From SCBR16-9 sp964537975 (lineage in GTDB: Bacteria > Hydrogenedentota > Hydrogenedentia > Hydrogenedentales > SCBR16-9), in the NCBI GenBank assembly GCA_964537975.1, contig CAZIDP010000016.1, positions 13,524 through 77,523 of the forward strand: 64,000 bases of DNA, read 5' to 3'. Of this stretch, positions 43,275 to 52,991 are shown one piece after another. A program made the position numbers and the translations under genes. Each line of letters starts with the position of its first letter. The first letter of the stretch is position 1. Under the pieces are notes generated by a model, which saw nothing but the letters and a program-made list of their open reading frames with translations, was not told the origin of the DNA and did not search any database.

Positions 43275-44021
43275 TTACATGCGATTAACAGCAACTGTTC
43301 TGTTCATGACAGTTTGAATCGGCATTTCATCAAAAACCTGGCCATCCAGCTCGCGGCCTGTGCGTTTTTTGTTCACACCACCCCATTGCTTGAAGAAAAA
43401 AGGCACATTGACCATTTAGCACTGCTGCATAATCTCGATCACCCAGTCATATTCCATAGGACGCGCGCCCGGGCCCGACTCTCCCCCCACTATTACCCAA
43501 TCAATACCATCAAGTTTCAAATCCGGTAATGGGCCAAGCAAGGGTTCCAGCGAAAGGAATCTGGTCTGTGCCCTGGTTGCACAAAGTGCGTCAATTCGCG
43601 ACACATAGCGATCATTTTCGACACTGACCCCCATCCAGACATTTTGTGGCCACTCGATGCTGGGACACAATGCCAGCATCCGGTCAGCACGTTTGGTCAG
43701 TATCTGAAACACATGCCAATGGGCACGCTGCATCACATCAAACACCTGAAGTATATACTCCAGCGGTACATCGTCATGAAACAAATCACTCATCGAATTG
43801 ACAAAGATACGTTGCGGCTTCCGCCACCGTAAAGGCAGCTCCAGCATATGCGGCTGCAACGTCAGCGCGAAGCCGTTGGCATAATTCGGCTGCCCCATAG
43901 CCTTCAACCTGCGGGCCATGCGCTCCGCATAACAATGCTTGCACCCGGGGCTTACCTTGGTACACCCCGTGACCGGATTCCAGGTCGCTTCCGTCCATTC
44001 TATAGAAGAATTACTAGCCAT
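43275..44021 (-). pseudogene. DUF5131 (phage Gp37/Gp68-like) gene interrupted by an in-frame TAA
   Basis: The first 201 codons encode a DUF5131-family protein with a radical-SAM-like cysteine set: Cys20, Cys27 and Cys30 in GCTKVSPGCKHCYAE. A TAA at 43418-43416 follows EIMQQC. The same frame then continues for 46 more codons as MVNVPFFFKQWGGVNKKR and so on to a second TAA at 43277-43275. PFFFKQWGG is the normal C-terminal motif of this family, so the frame is intact apart from this single codon. A CAA- or AAA-to-TAA change, a sequencing error or readthrough would explain it. The rest is intact, with AAGGA before the ATG. The family's function is unknown. Confidence 0.82.
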
Positions 44022-44162
44022 GACTGTCCTTAACTAAAATAGTAATGTATTAATCTTAATCCATTGAAGTCATTTTGCCTAAACCTTATCCATCAATACA
44101 ACATGGCGCCGTTTTCCGCCAATGTGATAAAGTAGAACACAAAAAATACAGGAAACCAAAAT

Positions 44163-44678
44163 ATGCCCGAACCTTTTCCCTGGAACTATTGCGCGGCGTG
44201 CGGCAAGCCGTTGATCCAGACCCTTGATGGCGATCAAGAACGGCCCTACTGCGCTGCGTGCAACCGATTCTATTATCATAATCCGGTACCTGCTTCGTGC
44301 TGCTTTGTACGGCGTGGAGCGGATGAGTTGTTGTTTGCCCAGCGTGCCGTGGAACCTTGTAAGGGCCAGTGGACCTTGCCCGGTGGTTATGTGGAACTGG
44401 GCGAAACAACCGAAGAAGCCGCCTTGCGTGAATTGCTGGAAGAGACAAATCTGCGGGCAAGTAAAGTGCAGCTTTTAGGGGTGAATACGCAGCAAAGTAA
44501 AACTACAGGCAGTATTGTGGTTTTTGGATATCTCATTGAAGACTGGGAAGGTGAGGGAGAGATGTGTCCCAATTCTGACGCAATGGACCTTCGCTTTTTT
44601 TCAAAAACAGACCGCCCACCCGTTCCATTCAGCGCGCATCGGGAACTCATAGCGATGTATGATGCCCTGGTAAGCTGA
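44163..44678 (+). CDS. Nudix hydrolase with N-terminal zinc ribbon
   Basis: A 171-aa pyrophosphohydrolase. The zinc ribbon has Cys10, Cys13, Cys30 and Cys33. The Nudix box runs from Gly75 through Glu81 to REL-x-EE (89-94), matching Gx5Ex7REUxEE in full. The ribbon is like that of NADH pyrophosphatase NudC, but the protein is shorter and the substrate may be another nucleotide derivative. It diverges from the interrupted DUF5131 gene. Confidence 0.9.
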   Translation: MPEPFPWNYCAACGKPLIQTLDGDQERPYCAACNRFYYHNPVPASCCFVRRGADELLFAQRAVEPCKGQWTLPGGYVELGETTEEAALRELLEETNLRASKVQLLGVNTQQSKTTGSIVVFGYLIEDWEGEGEMCPNSDAMDLRFFSKTDRPPVPFSAHRELIAMYDALVS

Positions 44679-44692
44679 GTTTTGTTCTGCTG

Positions 44693-45400
44693 TCATGCCT
44701 GTATTGAAGACGATGTTGGCTTTTTGTTCATAGAGACACTGACAGACAAGATGCTCAGTGCCAGCAATACACAAGCCAGGTAATACAATGGATAACAGAC
44801 AAAAGCGTTCCAGCGACCTGTATCGACATAGCGCCAATTGGCCAGAAAAACATCGGAGATATAAAACAGAATCGCACCACTCAGGCTGACATACTTGCCC
44901 GCACCTGACCGTGAACCTCCGGCAAACATCAGCATGACCGTAATCACCAAGGTATAGGCAGCCACCTGAATCCGTTCTTCCGCTGGCACATTGGGGCCTA
45001 ACCATAAGAAATACACCCCCAGACTCACCAATGCCATAATCAGGCTGCTGGCAAGAAAATATCGTAGATCAATCCCCCGGCTGATGAAAGCACCCATCAC
45101 GCCGATATGGGCCAAAAAAAATAAATACAGGCCAAGCATAAAACTGCCTGGGCCGATAATATCTGCGACCGCGCAGAGCATCAATCCAGCGGTCATCAGG
45201 CGACCATATCGATGACCTAAACCACCCGAGGTGACAGCCGCAAGAACAAAGGAAACGGATGCTACTGTTGTAAATGTCATCGCCAATTGGTCTGGGCCAC
45301 CATGTCTCGACCAAAGCATCAACACCATGCAAGTGAGCGAAATTACTCCCAACAGGAAAGCCATGCGAGGGTGTGGCTTATGAAAAATCAGAGGTATCAT
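44693..45400 (-). CDS. YhhN/TMEM86-family membrane protein
   Basis: A 235-aa integral membrane protein with about eight hydrophobic segments. The family motifs are visible: GLMLCAVADIIG, FFLAHIGVMGAF and GAILFYISDVFLANWRY. Eukaryotic members are lysoplasmalogenases, and bacterial ones have been linked to that activity; the role here is inferred. It converges on the Nudix gene with a 14-nt gap. Confidence 0.85.
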   Translation of the reverse strand: MIPLIFHKPHPRMAFLLGVISLTCMVLMLWSRHGGPDQLAMTFTTVASVSFVLAAVTSGGLGHRYGRLMTAGLMLCAVADIIGPGSFMLGLYLFFLAHIGVMGAFISRGIDLRYFLASSLIMALVSLGVYFLWLGPNVPAEERIQVAAYTLVITVMLMFAGGSRSGAGKYVSLSGAILFYISDVFLANWRYVDTGRWNAFVCYPLYYLACVLLALSILSVSVSMNKKPTSSSIQA

Positions 45401-45450
45401 TGGCCTGAGTCCCCCAGGTTAATTGCAGCTTAATCCAGAAGACATAAACT

Positions 45451-45469
45451 AAAAAAGGCCTGCTCCTTT
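45451..45469 (-). terminator. Short hairpin terminator candidate after the GH106-like gene
   Basis: On the minus strand AAAGG (45469-45465) pairs with CCTTT (45458-45454) around a 6-nt loop, followed by a T-run (45456-45451). The stem is only 5 bp, so support is modest. Confidence 0.35.
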
Positions 45470-45535
45470 CAACACACAGGTAAGTTCTGATATCTAAAAA
45501 GAAGCAAGCCAAGTACTGTAACCAAGCACGTATTA

Positions 45536-47677
45536 TCAATTCACCTTGCGGTAGATCAATCCACCATACGCATCAAAATACTCGCGTACCTGTGGTCCGT
45601 TCAGTGTTTCAATCTTTCCAGTCAAGGGATCCATTCGTTCTATTTCGCCCTCAAAGGGTAAATGCAATTCGACTTCCAATTCCTGATTGCTGTCATTGAT
45701 CACAAACAGGATTTCCTCGTTATCACGTACACGATGTGTCGTACGCAATACCTGATCCGTCTCATCTGATTTCAGCCGTTCAATGTCGCCTAATCGGCGT
45801 TCTATTAAAACATCGGCATCCCAGTCAGGCATATGAACACTGCGACTTAACCCGGTTTCTCCAAACATTTTATCTGCCAGTGACTTCACGACATCCGAAG
45901 GGAATTCCTGGTCACTGTTGGCTGGTCGCGCTCCTAACGCCAATATACTACCACCGGCTTCATGTAGCGCGGCCAACTGCTCCCAGGCAGCCATCGGTAA
46001 GGTGTCGCATTCCGGCAGAATCACAATATCCCAGGCCATAGCACCATGCTGTAACTTGCCATTACGCACCACGGAATCTATGAGTGCCTGTGCGTCCACA
46101 TAATCAAATTCGATTCGGTTTTCATACAACTGTTCACTCACAGAGCGATACGTTTCCTCAACCTTTCTTGCCGCAGGGTCACCTCCCCGCACACCATACC
46201 ATCCCTCAACAGCCGTAGGTTCTGCCAGCCATCGCGTCCAGACGCTTTGGATCGGGTACACCAGGGCAACACGTGCTTTACGTACCCCGCCTGTGAGCAT
46301 ATACCCGACGCGGCCAACATAATCGTTCAGTATTCGAGCTTCATCATCACTCAGACCATCATATCGGTAATAGACATTGAAACAATTAATCCCGCCAAGC
46401 AATTGTTTATTCAACGCGCCTCGCATAATCTCCATTGGCGGATCAGTTTCATAGCCATGCGCTACCCGTTCTACATGCGCGGAGGGCTCGGAAAAGGTAT
46501 ATGGCGTATCAATCAGAGCGGCAACACTGCTTACCATACGGGCAGTGTGCCAGAACATGTTATCAGGAATGCTGGAGAGCATGTCGATTCCAGGTGCATC
46601 CATACGTCGAAAGCTGCGGAACAGGTCGCCATATAAAGGCACATGTGCCAACATGGTCTCTTCTAATAGCATGTGCCCACCGGACAACATGTTGTATTCA
46701 TGACAACGTTCCTGCATACGCCCGAAAAAGTTCTCCGCCATCAATTCAGCAACACCATCAAAATACCGGTACCGTGCCAATTGCCCGACCGATCCGGAAT
46801 CACTGGTTAACGCGGGCAGCATGGCTTCAAGAGGCGTACCATAACGTTCCTCCAGCAGTGATGAAAGCACAGGACTCCAGGGAAAGACCGCGTAGTCTCG
46901 CATGGGAAAAGATTGCGCCATGGTAGACGGCTCGTCCGTGAAGGTAGAAAAGAAATAACGCCCCAGGTCTTCGCTCAGAACTTCGGCATACCGGTCATGG
47001 GTTACTGCAAGAAATTTATCTACCGCCGCCGGATTCATCAGGTCAACATACGGCTGTGCCTTTTTCGCGCCATGCTGTTGCACGGATTGGAAGCCGTCCA
47101 GCATGCGCGCGCGCGTCACCACCACCACTTCTGACGGCCCATCGGTCACCGTGGTGTGAATGTGTTGATCGGCAAGATGAAATGCAAGCGGCCTGCTGGT
47201 GAATTCACCTTCATGTTCATGGGGTATCTCATATACTGCTATCAATTCTCCAATCTGTAAAGGAATCGAGACTTCTCCCTCGACATGCTTTTCACGCCGA
47301 ATGAATAGTGCAAATGCTTCATACTCCGGGTTGTCCATAAGCGTCATACCACCCGCAGTTCCCGATGGATAACCAAGCTCATCATATAACCAGAGCGAAA
47401 ACCCCATGTCCCGCGCTGTCGCAGAAAACGTACCCAGCTCATCAATATTGGAATCCACTTGAAGATAGCCATCTCCCCACCGTGCATTGAGCGAAAAACC
47501 TCCAAAATGCAGCGACTGGTCCCGCTCCAGTAATTCCTGCTGCTTTTCAAGCTCTCGCGGAAGTGTATGCACGATTCGGTGTGGACGAAACAACGCAGGT
47601 GGAGATTCAAAAGAACCTGCTTCAATGTCCTGCGCACTCATCACACATTGATGCAATAAAAATATAATGATTGGCAT
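45536..47677 (-). CDS. Exported GH106-like glycoside hydrolase
   Basis: A 713-aa protein similar in layout to GH106 alpha-L-rhamnosidases and related enzymes: an N-terminal signal-like stretch (MPIIIFLLHQCVMSA), GFSLWLYDELGYPSGTAGG in the barrel, YFFSTFTDEPSTM, and a C-terminal beta domain (FDAYGGLIYRKVN). FTDEPS contains a Glu well placed to be catalytic, but this is not established. GGAGGG precedes the ATG. It is divergent from the beta-helix gene. Rhamnose-containing polysaccharides such as pectin side chains or ulvan are possible substrates. Confidence 0.75.
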   Translation of the reverse strand: MPIIIFLLHQCVMSAQDIEAGSFESPPALFRPHRIVHTLPRELEKQQELLERDQSLHFGGFSLNARWGDGYLQVDSNIDELGTFSATARDMGFSLWLYDELGYPSGTAGGMTLMDNPEYEAFALFIRREKHVEGEVSIPLQIGELIAVYEIPHEHEGEFTSRPLAFHLADQHIHTTVTDGPSEVVVVTRARMLDGFQSVQQHGAKKAQPYVDLMNPAAVDKFLAVTHDRYAEVLSEDLGRYFFSTFTDEPSTMAQSFPMRDYAVFPWSPVLSSLLEERYGTPLEAMLPALTSDSGSVGQLARYRYFDGVAELMAENFFGRMQERCHEYNMLSGGHMLLEETMLAHVPLYGDLFRSFRRMDAPGIDMLSSIPDNMFWHTARMVSSVAALIDTPYTFSEPSAHVERVAHGYETDPPMEIMRGALNKQLLGGINCFNVYYRYDGLSDDEARILNDYVGRVGYMLTGGVRKARVALVYPIQSVWTRWLAEPTAVEGWYGVRGGDPAARKVEETYRSVSEQLYENRIEFDYVDAQALIDSVVRNGKLQHGAMAWDIVILPECDTLPMAAWEQLAALHEAGGSILALGARPANSDQEFPSDVVKSLADKMFGETGLSRSVHMPDWDADVLIERRLGDIERLKSDETDQVLRTTHRVRDNEEILFVINDSNQELEVELHLPFEGEIERMDPLTGKIETLNGPQVREYFDAYGGLIYRKVN

Positions 47678-47973
47678 CCTGATACCCTCCGATTGTTCTG
47701 CGTGTTACCCCGCAGTGCTGCTCAGCAACGAACTAGCTGCTCGCCAGACTTTAAAATAATCCGGCAGTAATATAACAATACATGAATTTCTTATGTAAGG
47801 TAAAACTACCATAAAGCAGCTTTGCTACTGAGACCAGCAATTGCATTTCATTTACGAATTGTGCTGAAATTCCTGTCAGGTGCTTCAATCATTATCATTA
47901 TGGTTATTGGGGGAGCATTAACAAATCACAACAGCAACTCACCACTGCTAGAAAATAAGTAAGGGAACATGTC
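47678..47973. other. Divergent intergenic region between GH106-like and beta-helix genes
   Basis: This 296-nt stretch separates two divergent polysaccharide-related genes and should carry both promoters. No clear consensus promoter or operator was found. GCAGTGCTGCTCAGCA-like short inverted matches occur near 47710-47730, but no convincing structure. No coding frame with a ribosome site was seen. Confidence 0.4.
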
Positions 47974-50265
47974 ATGAAAAAAATCATGATATTGCTGATG
48001 ATCGTCTTTGCCGGCTCCATCGCTTCGGCAAGAGAATTTCACGTGGCACCAGAGGGAAATGATAACGCGCCCGGTACCAGCGCGCAACCTCTCAAAACAA
48101 TTGGTGCGGCAGCAACTTTAGCGCAACCAGGAGATATGATTACGGTACACGCTGGAGTATATCGTGAGAGGGTCTCCCCACCACGAGGTGGCACTTCCGA
48201 TAACAACAGAATTGTCTATCAGGCAGCGCCTGGCAACGAAGTCATTATCAAAGGTTCAGAAATCGTTACAGGCTGGACACATGTTCAGAACGACACCTGG
48301 AAAATCTCCCTGCCCAAAGAGAACTTTGGCGATTTCAATCCCTACGATGATGTCATTGACGGAGACTGGTTTAACCCACTGGGTCGCGTGCATCACACCG
48401 GAGCGGTCTACCTTCGGGGGCACTGGCTTACGGAAGCAACCAGTCTGGATGAAGTATTGGCACCCATTCGGGATACACCAATATGGTCGGACCAGCCCCC
48501 GGCATCTTATCTCCTGAATGTTGCCTGGTATATGCTCAATGATATTATAATAAATGGCACACAGATTCCGGCAGCTTCATTTGATGACCAACACGGAATA
48601 CAGACCACCAATTCATCAGAAGGCGGAGAATGCATCGGCTGGATAGTCGATGGCGATTGGGTGCGTTATCAGGACATAGACTTTAGAGAGGGCACTGACC
48701 AGATTCATTTTCGTGCAGCATCGGCCACTGAAGGTGGCATCATCGAAATACGAAAAGACAATCCGACGGGAGAACTCCTCGGCTCCTGTGAAGTAAAAAA
48801 CACCGGTGACTGGCAATCCTGGTCTACATTCAGCACAGATGTAGACACCATCACTGGTATCCAGTCAATCTGCCTCGTGTTCAGGCAACCCAAAAACACA
48901 ACCATAAAACAAGTACCGGCACCTGTAGCAAACCCTGAATTGTGGTTTGCTCAAGTAGACGAAGAAGAAACTACGATTTGGGCCCAATTCAAAACGATAA
49001 GCCCCAATGATGAAGAAGTGGAAATAAATGTCCGGCAGACCGTTTTTTATCCGGAACAGACCGGCATCAATTACATCACCGTACGTGGCTTCACCATGCG
49101 ACATGCAGCTACACCCTGGGCACCACCAACTGCAGAACAAATCGGACTGTTGGGTACCAACTGGAGCAAGGGCTGGATCATTGAAGACAATGACATACAG
49201 TATTCAACTTGTGTTGGCATTACCCTGGGCAAGTATGGCGATGAATGGGATAATACATCACAAAACAGCGCGGAAGGGTATGTAGAAACGATAAACCGTG
49301 CATTGGAAAATGGTTGGGACAAAGATACTATCGGACACCATGTCGTTAGAAATAACCATATCGCACATTGTGAACAGGCCGGAATTGTCGGGAGCCTGGG
49401 AGCGATTTTCAGCACCATAACCAACAATGTGATACACGACATCCATGTTCGCAGGCTGTTTTCTGGCGCGGAAATGGCGGCCATAAAATTGCATGCACCG
49501 ATAGATACCGAGATTAGCAATAACCATATATATAATGCCGCCCGTGGTATCTGGCTCGACTGGATGGCACAAGGTTCACGGGTAACACGGAATTTGCTGC
49601 ACGATAATGGGCCACTTGAAGACCTTTTCATGGAAGTAAATCACGGCCCGTATATGATTGATAACAACCTGTTCTTGTCTGCTACTTCCCTGTATGACTG
49701 GTCACAGGGGGGTGCTTATGCACACAACCTCTTCGCGGGACGTGTTCTATTAAGGCCTGAGTTAAGTCGTGAAACGCCCTATCATCTGCCACATTCCACT
49801 GCGCTTGCCGGATTAAAGAATATAGCTGGTGGTGACAACCGTTTCTATAACAATATATTTGTCGGGACTAATGGACTGACTACCTATGACGATGCAGCTT
49901 TTCCTGTTCATATGTCAGGAAACCTGTTTCTTAATGGAGCCACCCCATCCATACACGAAGCAGAACCTGCAGTAAAACCAGATTTCAATCCAGAATTACA
50001 ACTGATACAGGACCATAACCAATACTATCTGGAAATGATCTTTGACGCTGATTTTACAGAAGTAAATACCTTGCCAGTTACAACTGAAATGCTCGGTCAT
50101 GCAATCGTACCAGGTCTCCCATATAAAAATGTGGATGGCACAGACCTGATTATCGATACAGATTATTTTGGCAAGACCAGAAATATGTCCAATCCGACCG
50201 TAGGCCCTTTTGAACATCCCGGACATGATCGTGTTCGCCTGGAAGTCAGGAACAATGACAGGTAA
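47974..50265 (+). CDS. Exported right-handed beta-helix protein with inserted CBM6
   Basis: A 763-aa protein with a signal peptide (1-19). It opens with a DUF1565-like beta-helix cap (EFHVAPEGNDNAPGTSAQPL, then TVHAGVYRERVSPPRGG). Residues ~194-305 interrupt the helix with a CBM6-type module (VDGDWVRYQDIDFREG, ending GIQSICLVFRQP). The helix then resumes (NYITVRGFTMRHAATPW, then repeats such as NNHIYNAARGIWLDW). Such proteins include polysaccharide lyases and glycosidases; the catalytic residues are not identified. It lies at the head of a rightward sugar-processing region. Confidence 0.8.
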   Translation: MKKIMILLMIVFAGSIASAREFHVAPEGNDNAPGTSAQPLKTIGAAATLAQPGDMITVHAGVYRERVSPPRGGTSDNNRIVYQAAPGNEVIIKGSEIVTGWTHVQNDTWKISLPKENFGDFNPYDDVIDGDWFNPLGRVHHTGAVYLRGHWLTEATSLDEVLAPIRDTPIWSDQPPASYLLNVAWYMLNDIIINGTQIPAASFDDQHGIQTTNSSEGGECIGWIVDGDWVRYQDIDFREGTDQIHFRAASATEGGIIEIRKDNPTGELLGSCEVKNTGDWQSWSTFSTDVDTITGIQSICLVFRQPKNTTIKQVPAPVANPELWFAQVDEEETTIWAQFKTISPNDEEVEINVRQTVFYPEQTGINYITVRGFTMRHAATPWAPPTAEQIGLLGTNWSKGWIIEDNDIQYSTCVGITLGKYGDEWDNTSQNSAEGYVETINRALENGWDKDTIGHHVVRNNHIAHCEQAGIVGSLGAIFSTITNNVIHDIHVRRLFSGAEMAAIKLHAPIDTEISNNHIYNAARGIWLDWMAQGSRVTRNLLHDNGPLEDLFMEVNHGPYMIDNNLFLSATSLYDWSQGGAYAHNLFAGRVLLRPELSRETPYHLPHSTALAGLKNIAGGDNRFYNNIFVGTNGLTTYDDAAFPVHMSGNLFLNGATPSIHEAEPAVKPDFNPELQLIQDHNQYYLEMIFDADFTEVNTLPVTTEMLGHAIVPGLPYKNVDGTDLIIDTDYFGKTRNMSNPTVGPFEHPGHDRVRLEVRNNDR

Positions 50266-50346
50266 TAACAGGATTCAGCACAAACAAACTCGCTTCAGTT
50301 ACGTACTGCTTTACCCGATATGCATTCTGATAACAGGAGGTGCTGG

Positions 50347-51270
50347 ATGATCATTTTCGATCTGCTCTTTTCTGTTATCATGCCGGTTTTCGCGATAATT
50401 GGCGTTGGCGTTCTGGTTGATCGGACACTGAAAGTTGACTTGCCCACTTTGGCGCGACTTAATTTCTGGGTGTTTGTCCCGTCGTTATTGTTTCTCAAAG
50501 TACTGGATGCAGAGCTTGATGGCAACCAGATTGCCTGGATTACACTCTATGCCGTCAGCCATGCCGCAGTACTTTTCACCATTGCCTGGCTCATAACCAT
50601 GCATCCCCGCTTGCATGATCACAGAGTCATCATCCGGATGGGAGCGGTGTTATTCAATTGCGGCAATTACGGCATACCCTTTGTTACCCTAGCTTTTCAT
50701 GGAGAAGCGGGCACAGTAGCCATTGCGGCTCTGGCTGTCATGATTATGGCGCAGAATATGTTAAGTTATACCCTCGGTGTCTGCCTGCTGGAATCGGAAT
50801 CAAGCAGTCCCCGGCGTTTGCTGAAGGGCTTGTTCCGTATACCCGTTATTTATGCCATCGTTATTGCGTTGTTGCTGAGAACCTTCGATCTTAATCTGCT
50901 CGATCCATTGCGGGCACCGTTGCAATATCTCTCCCAAGGGCTGATACCCGTAGCCCTCATAACCCTCGGTGTTCAACTTTCCCGAAGCAACCCTGGCCAG
51001 GCAAAACTGACCGTGAGTGTGATTACAATCGTCCGCCTGTTGATATCACCGATAGTGGCCACCGTACTGGTGTTTTTATTTGGCTTCGAACGCAACCTCG
51101 CTCTGGTACTCATTGCCATCAGTGGCTTGCCCATGGCAGTCAATGTCTTTATTTTGTGTGCCCATTACGAACGTGATGAAGATTTGGCATCGCAGGCTGT
51201 TTTCAGGAGCACTTTACTGAGTGCGCTCTCTCTACCACTGATCCTTATTCTAATCAGCCTGTTTGCATGA
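50347..51270 (+). CDS. AEC-family (auxin efflux carrier-type) transporter
   Basis: A 307-aa membrane protein with about ten hydrophobic segments in two halves. Features: FSVIMPVFAIIGVGVLVDR at the start, FNCGNYGIPFVTLAFHGE in the middle (the family's NxGxxGxP-type motif) and VNVFILCAHYERDEDLAS. AGGAGGT lies just before the ATG at 50347; the upstream in-frame ATG at 50320 is rejected. Bacterial members carry small carboxylates or related anions, so export or import of an organic acid in sugar breakdown is possible. Confidence 0.85.
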   Translation: MIIFDLLFSVIMPVFAIIGVGVLVDRTLKVDLPTLARLNFWVFVPSLLFLKVLDAELDGNQIAWITLYAVSHAAVLFTIAWLITMHPRLHDHRVIIRMGAVLFNCGNYGIPFVTLAFHGEAGTVAIAALAVMIMAQNMLSYTLGVCLLESESSSPRRLLKGLFRIPVIYAIVIALLLRTFDLNLLDPLRAPLQYLSQGLIPVALITLGVQLSRSNPGQAKLTVSVITIVRLLISPIVATVLVFLFGFERNLALVLIAISGLPMAVNVFILCAHYERDEDLASQAVFRSTLLSALSLPLILILISLFA

Positions 51271-51494
51271 AGTCGCTTCATGAAAGCTCAAGAAATTTGG
51301 TAACAAAAACTCACTAAACAATATAATGAATGTATCATTTTGCCTTTACCTGCCTTGATCTTCAGGGAATGGGTGTATATGATTAAGCGGGGAAATCAGA
51401 TGTACAAATGAAGTATCGTGCAAGATTATTACCTGCACATTAAAAGATATCTTGTCACTATAAAGCACATAATTATCAGGAATCAGCCCATAAA

Positions 51495-52865
51495 ATGATT
51501 GAACATACCAATGTTTCTCCAGGTGTCTTGTCGAGCCAGCTCCAACAATTCTTCAGCTTGTCTGGCCCTAAAATCCGACGGTTGCAAAATGATTGGGACC
51601 CCCAGCGCGGTGCGCCTGTATTTACTATAAATGGTAAGTACACCACACGCGGTTGGACAGAGTGGACCCAGGGTTTCATGTATGGCTGCCAGATTTTACA
51701 ATACGACGCGACCGGTGATGAAGCATTTCTGGAGTTGGGCCGAAAAAATACCCATGAGTTCATGGCGCCGCACATCAGCCATATCGGGGTGCATGATCAC
51801 GGCTTTAATAATGTTTCCACCTATGGTAACTTGCGTCGATTGGCGCTTGAAAACCGCTCTGATGACAGTCTGGATGCGGTTGCCTGTTATGAGTTGGCTT
51901 TGAAACTTTCCGGTGCCATCCAGGCAACCCGCTGGACGAATACCAACGACGGAACCGGTTTCATATACTCCTTTAACGGCCCCCATTCACTCTTCTCCGA
52001 CACAATTCGATCCTGTCGTGCACTGGTGCTTGCCCACTTGTTAAATCACACGTTGATGGGTGAAAACGACCGCAGAATTTCTCTTCTGGATCGCGCTATG
52101 CAGCACATTAGAAATACTGCTCGCTATAATGTCTACTTTGGAACAGGTCGCGATCATTACGATGTGCGTGGCCGGGTCGCCCATGAAAGTCTGTTTAACA
52201 CCAATGATGGCAATTACCGCTGCGCAAGTACACAGCAGGGCTATTCGCCATTCACCACCTGGACCCGGGGCCTTTCCTGGATATTGCTTGGCGCTGCTGA
52301 ACAACTTGAGTTTTTTACGGTCATGCCATCAGAAGCCTATGCAACCCATGATGATACAGGCGATTTCCTGGGTCTGCTGGCTGACATGGCTCGGGCAACA
52401 GCTGATTTTTATATCGAGAACACTCCGACTGATGGCATACCCTATTGGGATACTGACGCACCAGGGCTTATACATCTAGGTGACTACCAGAACCGGCCTG
52501 CCCAACCCGACAATCTATATGAACCTGTGGACAGCTCGGCAGCAGCTATCTGCGCCCAGGGCCTGCTGCGGCTCGGGCGTTATCTAGGTAAAGATACTCA
52601 GGGAAAACCTTATTACGACGCCGGACTCAAGATAGCGTCAACCCTGTTTTCTCCCCCTTACATATCGGAAGACCCCGAACATCATGGTATGCTTTTACAC
52701 GCTGTCTACCATCGCCCCAATGGCTGGGATCATGTTCCAGAAGGCAAGCAGATTCCCCAGGGCGAATCCTGTATGTGGGGCGATTATCACGCAATGGAAT
52801 TGGCCGTTTACCTTCAACGCGAACTGGAAGGTGGAGCTTACCTCACATTTTATGGCCCCATATAG
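51495..52865 (+). CDS. GH88-like unsaturated glucuronyl hydrolase
   Basis: A 456-aa (alpha/alpha)6 enzyme that removes the unsaturated uronic acid left by polysaccharide lyases, acting in the cytoplasm (no signal peptide). Typical segments are WTEWTQGFMYG (54-64) and HDHGFNN (100-106), with GESCMWGDYHAMELA near the C-terminus. No ribosome site is evident before the ATG. It leads a rightward group with an oxidoreductase, EamA transporter, epimerase and isomerase. The lyase that feeds it may be the beta-helix protein upstream. Confidence 0.85.
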   Translation: MIEHTNVSPGVLSSQLQQFFSLSGPKIRRLQNDWDPQRGAPVFTINGKYTTRGWTEWTQGFMYGCQILQYDATGDEAFLELGRKNTHEFMAPHISHIGVHDHGFNNVSTYGNLRRLALENRSDDSLDAVACYELALKLSGAIQATRWTNTNDGTGFIYSFNGPHSLFSDTIRSCRALVLAHLLNHTLMGENDRRISLLDRAMQHIRNTARYNVYFGTGRDHYDVRGRVAHESLFNTNDGNYRCASTQQGYSPFTTWTRGLSWILLGAAEQLEFFTVMPSEAYATHDDTGDFLGLLADMARATADFYIENTPTDGIPYWDTDAPGLIHLGDYQNRPAQPDNLYEPVDSSAAAICAQGLLRLGRYLGKDTQGKPYYDAGLKIASTLFSPPYISEDPEHHGMLLHAVYHRPNGWDHVPEGKQIPQGESCMWGDYHAMELAVYLQRELEGGAYLTFYGPI

Positions 52866-52991
52866 AAGCCAACACATGTGATAATCAGGATATTACGCTT
52901 AATAACACAATAACAAAGCATCTATCGCACTCATTAAAAAAATCACAATAAGATACTTAAATTAAATATCACAAAAAAGGACTTTTTAAAT

